Source: Flavobacterium sp. (GTDB lineage: Bacteria; Bacteroidota; Bacteroidia; Flavobacteriales; Flavobacteriaceae). From it: a DNA stretch of 7,079 nucleotides. This document shows, piece by piece, positions 5,320 to 7,079 of the stretch. The stretch is taken from contig JAGORP010000107.1 in NCBI GenBank assembly GCA_018062725.1, positions 1 to 7,079 of the forward strand. The letters are read 5' to 3'. Made by a program: the position numbers and the translations under genes. The notes below the pieces were generated by a model, which saw only the letters and a list, made by a program, of their open reading frames with translations, did no database searches and was not told the DNA's origin. Position 1 is the stretch's first letter; each line of letters opens with the position of its first letter.

Positions 5320-7079
5320 ATGAAAAACCTACTAAAATTAAGTTTAATAAGCTTTATTTTTGCAGCCCCAATTAACAATATAAATGCTCAAATGAAAATG
5401 TCAAAAAAAGTTCAACCACCTGTTGCTAAAATTGTTCCCAAAAAACTTGAAAAACATGGTGATGTTCGTACAGACAACTATTATTGGTTGAATCAAAGAG
5501 AAGACAAAGAGGTTATAGATTATTTAACGGCTGAAAATAAGTATTATGAGGAAATGACGGCTCATACGAAAGATTTTAGATCGTCTTTATTTGAAGAAAT
5601 GAAATCTCGAATTAAAGAAGATGATTCTTCCGTTCCCTATTTGTATAATGGATATTGGTATATTTCTCGTTTTGAAAAAGGGCAAGATTATCCAATACAT
5701 TCTCGTAAAAAAGGTTCTTTGGAAGCCAATGAAGAAGTTATGTTCAATTGTAATGAGTTGGCGAAAGGACATGCGTATTTTCAATTGGCAGGTGTAAGTA
5801 TAAGTCCAAACAATACATTCGCTACTTTTGGAATTGATAAAGTTAGTCGCCGAATTTATACTATTCAAATAAAAAATTTAATTACAGGAGAAATCCTTTC
5901 GGATAAAATCGAAAACACCACCGGAGGCTCTGTTTGGGCTAATGACAATCAAACTATTTTCTACACAACAAAAGACCCAGTCACACTTCGCTCGGATAAA
6001 GTCTATCGTCATAAAATTGGTACCGATGCCAAAGAAGATGTGTTAGTTTTTGAAGAAAAAGATGATACCTACAGTGTTTTTCTCTACAAAGAAAAATCAA
6101 AAAAATACATCGTGATTGGCTCGCAAAGCACCATGACTTCTGAATATCGCTTTTTAAATGCCGATACTCCTGAAGCCGAATTTAAATTGTTTCAAAAGCG
6201 TACACGCGGACTAGAATACAGTATTTCTCATTTCGGAGATAGTTTTTACGTATTAACGAATAAAGACAAAGCAACTAACTTTAAGTTAATGAAAACGCCG
6301 GAAGCAACTACCGAAAAGGAAAATTGGAAAGATGTTATTGCACACCGTGAAAATGTTTTATTAGAAGATATCGAAATTTTTAAAGACTATTTAGTCGTTG
6401 AAGAACGGGATAATGGTTTGACAAAACTTCGTATTATGCCCTGGAGTGGAGAAGGAGAATACTACCTTCCTTTCGAAAGCGAAACCTATAGTGCTTATAC
6501 TACTACAAATGTAGATTTTGATACTAATGTATTGCGTTATGGATATCAGTCGCTTACTACACCTTCTTCTGTAATCGATTTTAACATGAAGGAAAAGACC
6601 AAAATGGTTTTAAAAGAACAAGAAGTTTTAGGTGGAAAATTTGATAAAAAGAATTACGAAGAAAAACGCGTTTGGGCTACGGCAAAAGACGGTACCAAAG
6701 TGCCTATTTCTTTAATTTATAGAAAAGGAATTAAATTAGATGGTAAAAATCCATTATTGCAATATGCTTATGGTTCGTATGGCTATTCTATGGATTGTAC
6801 TTTCTCAACCACTCGTTTAAGTTTGTTAGACAGAGGATTTATTTATGCCATTGCCCATATTCGTGGAGGAGAAGATTTAGGAAGACCTTGGTATGAAAAT
6901 GGAAAGTTGCTTACTAAAATGAATACGTTTACCGATTTTATCGATTGTTCTAAATTCGTCATCGAACAAAAGTACGGCTTTAATAAAATGAATATCGGAC
7001 TTTTTCTGGCCGATATGATCAAGGGATTAGTTTTAAGCCTACTCTTGGGAGTACCACTACTCTACCTAGTTTTTTGGAT
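5320..7079 (+). CDS. Secreted S9A oligopeptidase (oligopeptidase B type), 3' end lost in a chimeric junction
   Basis: A serine peptidase of the prolyl oligopeptidase family; PtrB-type members cut short peptides, often after basic residues. The ATG follows A-rich AACTAAAAATAA. Residues 1-24 ([18 protein letters not shown], then NNINAQ) form a Sec signal peptide with a likely cut at NA|Q, so the product is exported. DNYYWL (52-57) is the N-terminal family motif, and the blade-like repeats to about residue 470 are the propeller gating domain. The catalytic domain begins around YGSYGYSMD (485-491), followed by [17 protein letters not shown] and [18 protein letters not shown] (to 552). The nucleophile motif GGSAGG should come within about 15 residues, but the frame instead continues as M48-like membrane sequence to the window end. 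Ser, Asp and His of the triad are therefore all missing here. The family is firm to about residue 552. The true 3' end is not present, and the gene is divergent from ybaB. Confidence 0.85.
   Translation, partial: MKNLLKLSLISFIFAAPINNINAQMKMSKKVQPPVAKIVPKKLEKHGDVRTDNYYWLNQREDKEVIDYLTAENKYYEEMTAHTKDFRSSLFEEMKSRIKEDDSSVPYLYNGYWYISRFEKGQDYPIHSRKKGSLEANEEVMFNCNELAKGHAYFQLAGVSISPNNTFATFGIDKVSRRIYTIQIKNLITGEILSDKIENTTGGSVWANDNQTIFYTTKDPVTLRSDKVYRHKIGTDAKEDVLVFEEKDDTYSVFLYKEKSKKYIVIGSQSTMTSEYRFLNADTPEAEFKLFQKRTRGLEYSISHFGDSFYVLTNKDKATNFKLMKTPEATTEKENWKDVIAHRENVLLEDIEIFKDYLVVEERDNGLTKLRIMPWSGEGEYYLPFESETYSAYTTTNVDFDTNVLRYGYQSLTTPSSVIDFNMKEKTKMVLKEQEVLGGKFDKKNYEEKRVWATAKDGTKVPISLIYRKGIKLDGKNPLLQYAYGSYGYSMDCTFSTTRLSLLDRGFIYAIAHIRGGEDLGRPWYENGKLLTKMNTFTDFIDCSKFVIEQKYGFNKMNIGLFLADMIKGLVLSLLLGVPLLYLVFW
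6955..7079 (+). other. M48/Ste24-like metallopeptidase fragment fused in frame
   Basis: From about the shared FVIEQKY stretch the frame reads [18 protein letters not shown] and then the hydrophobic [17 protein letters not shown]. This matches the N-terminal membrane region of Ste24/CAAX prenyl protease 1-like M48 peptidases, where (F)VIEEK.GFNK...D..K precedes a transmembrane helix; it matches nothing in S9 peptidases. The zinc motif HExxH would lie beyond the window. Leu codons CTG, CTA and CTC, rare just upstream, are frequent here. It is most likely a fragment from another locus joined by misassembly or recombination. Confidence 0.7.

Noticed and set aside
6915..6994. Direct repeat of TAAAATGAATA at 6915-6925 and 6984-6994, considered as an alternative recombination site for the S9/M48 junction
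   Set aside because: It is an AT-rich 11-mer, and the protein is still normal S9 sequence well after the first copy; the FVIEQKY region fits the switch point better.

Overview
The window looks like chromosomal DNA of a Flavobacteriaceae bacterium (Bacteroidota), probably Flavobacterium or a close relative. The reasons are the AT-rich sequence, A-rich start-codon upstream regions with no clear Shine-Dalgarno sites, one good TAnnTTTG-type promoter candidate, a signal peptide ending in NA|Q, and protein sequences that read as typical flavobacterial versions of their families. It is mostly housekeeping content; I see no CRISPR array, defence island, prophage or transposase.

Layout. 1-1158 (+): C-terminal 385 residues of an M1 zinc aminopeptidase, entering from the left edge. 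1223-1645 (+): a four-helix DoxX-type membrane protein. 1665-1694: a perfect bidirectional hairpin terminator between convergent genes. 1693-2490 (-): a NUMOD4/HNH/helix-turn-helix protein resembling free-standing homing endonucleases, 18 nt downstream of prfB. 2509-3601 (-): prfB, peptide chain release factor 2, whose complete reading frame needs a +1 programmed frameshift at a CTT TGA C site preceded by AGGAGG. 3602-3781: divergent AT-rich intergenic region. 3782-4807 (+): low-specificity L-threonine aldolase. 4827-4914: an intergenic inverted-repeat element between convergent genes. 4927-5250 (-): YbaB/EbfC nucleoid-associated protein. 5320-7079 (+): a secreted S9A oligopeptidase (oligopeptidase B type) running off the right edge.

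The most notable point is at the right edge. The S9 peptidase is normal up to about residue 552. It then switches in frame, just before the catalytic serine should appear, into sequence that reads as the N-terminal membrane part of an M48/Ste24 (CAAX protease 1-like) metallopeptidase. The switch lies in a stretch (FVIEQKY, about 21 nt) that both families plausibly share, and codon use changes after it. An assembly chimera is the simplest explanation; a real recombination deletion is the alternative. The second point of interest is the prfB recoding site, with a full-strength internal Shine-Dalgarno sequence in a phylum that hardly uses such sequences for initiation. The third is the HNH-like gene linked to prfB, which has lost a usual active-site residue.

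The genes do not form one pathway. prfB and the HNH-like gene are probably co-transcribed; the other genes look like separate transcription units.
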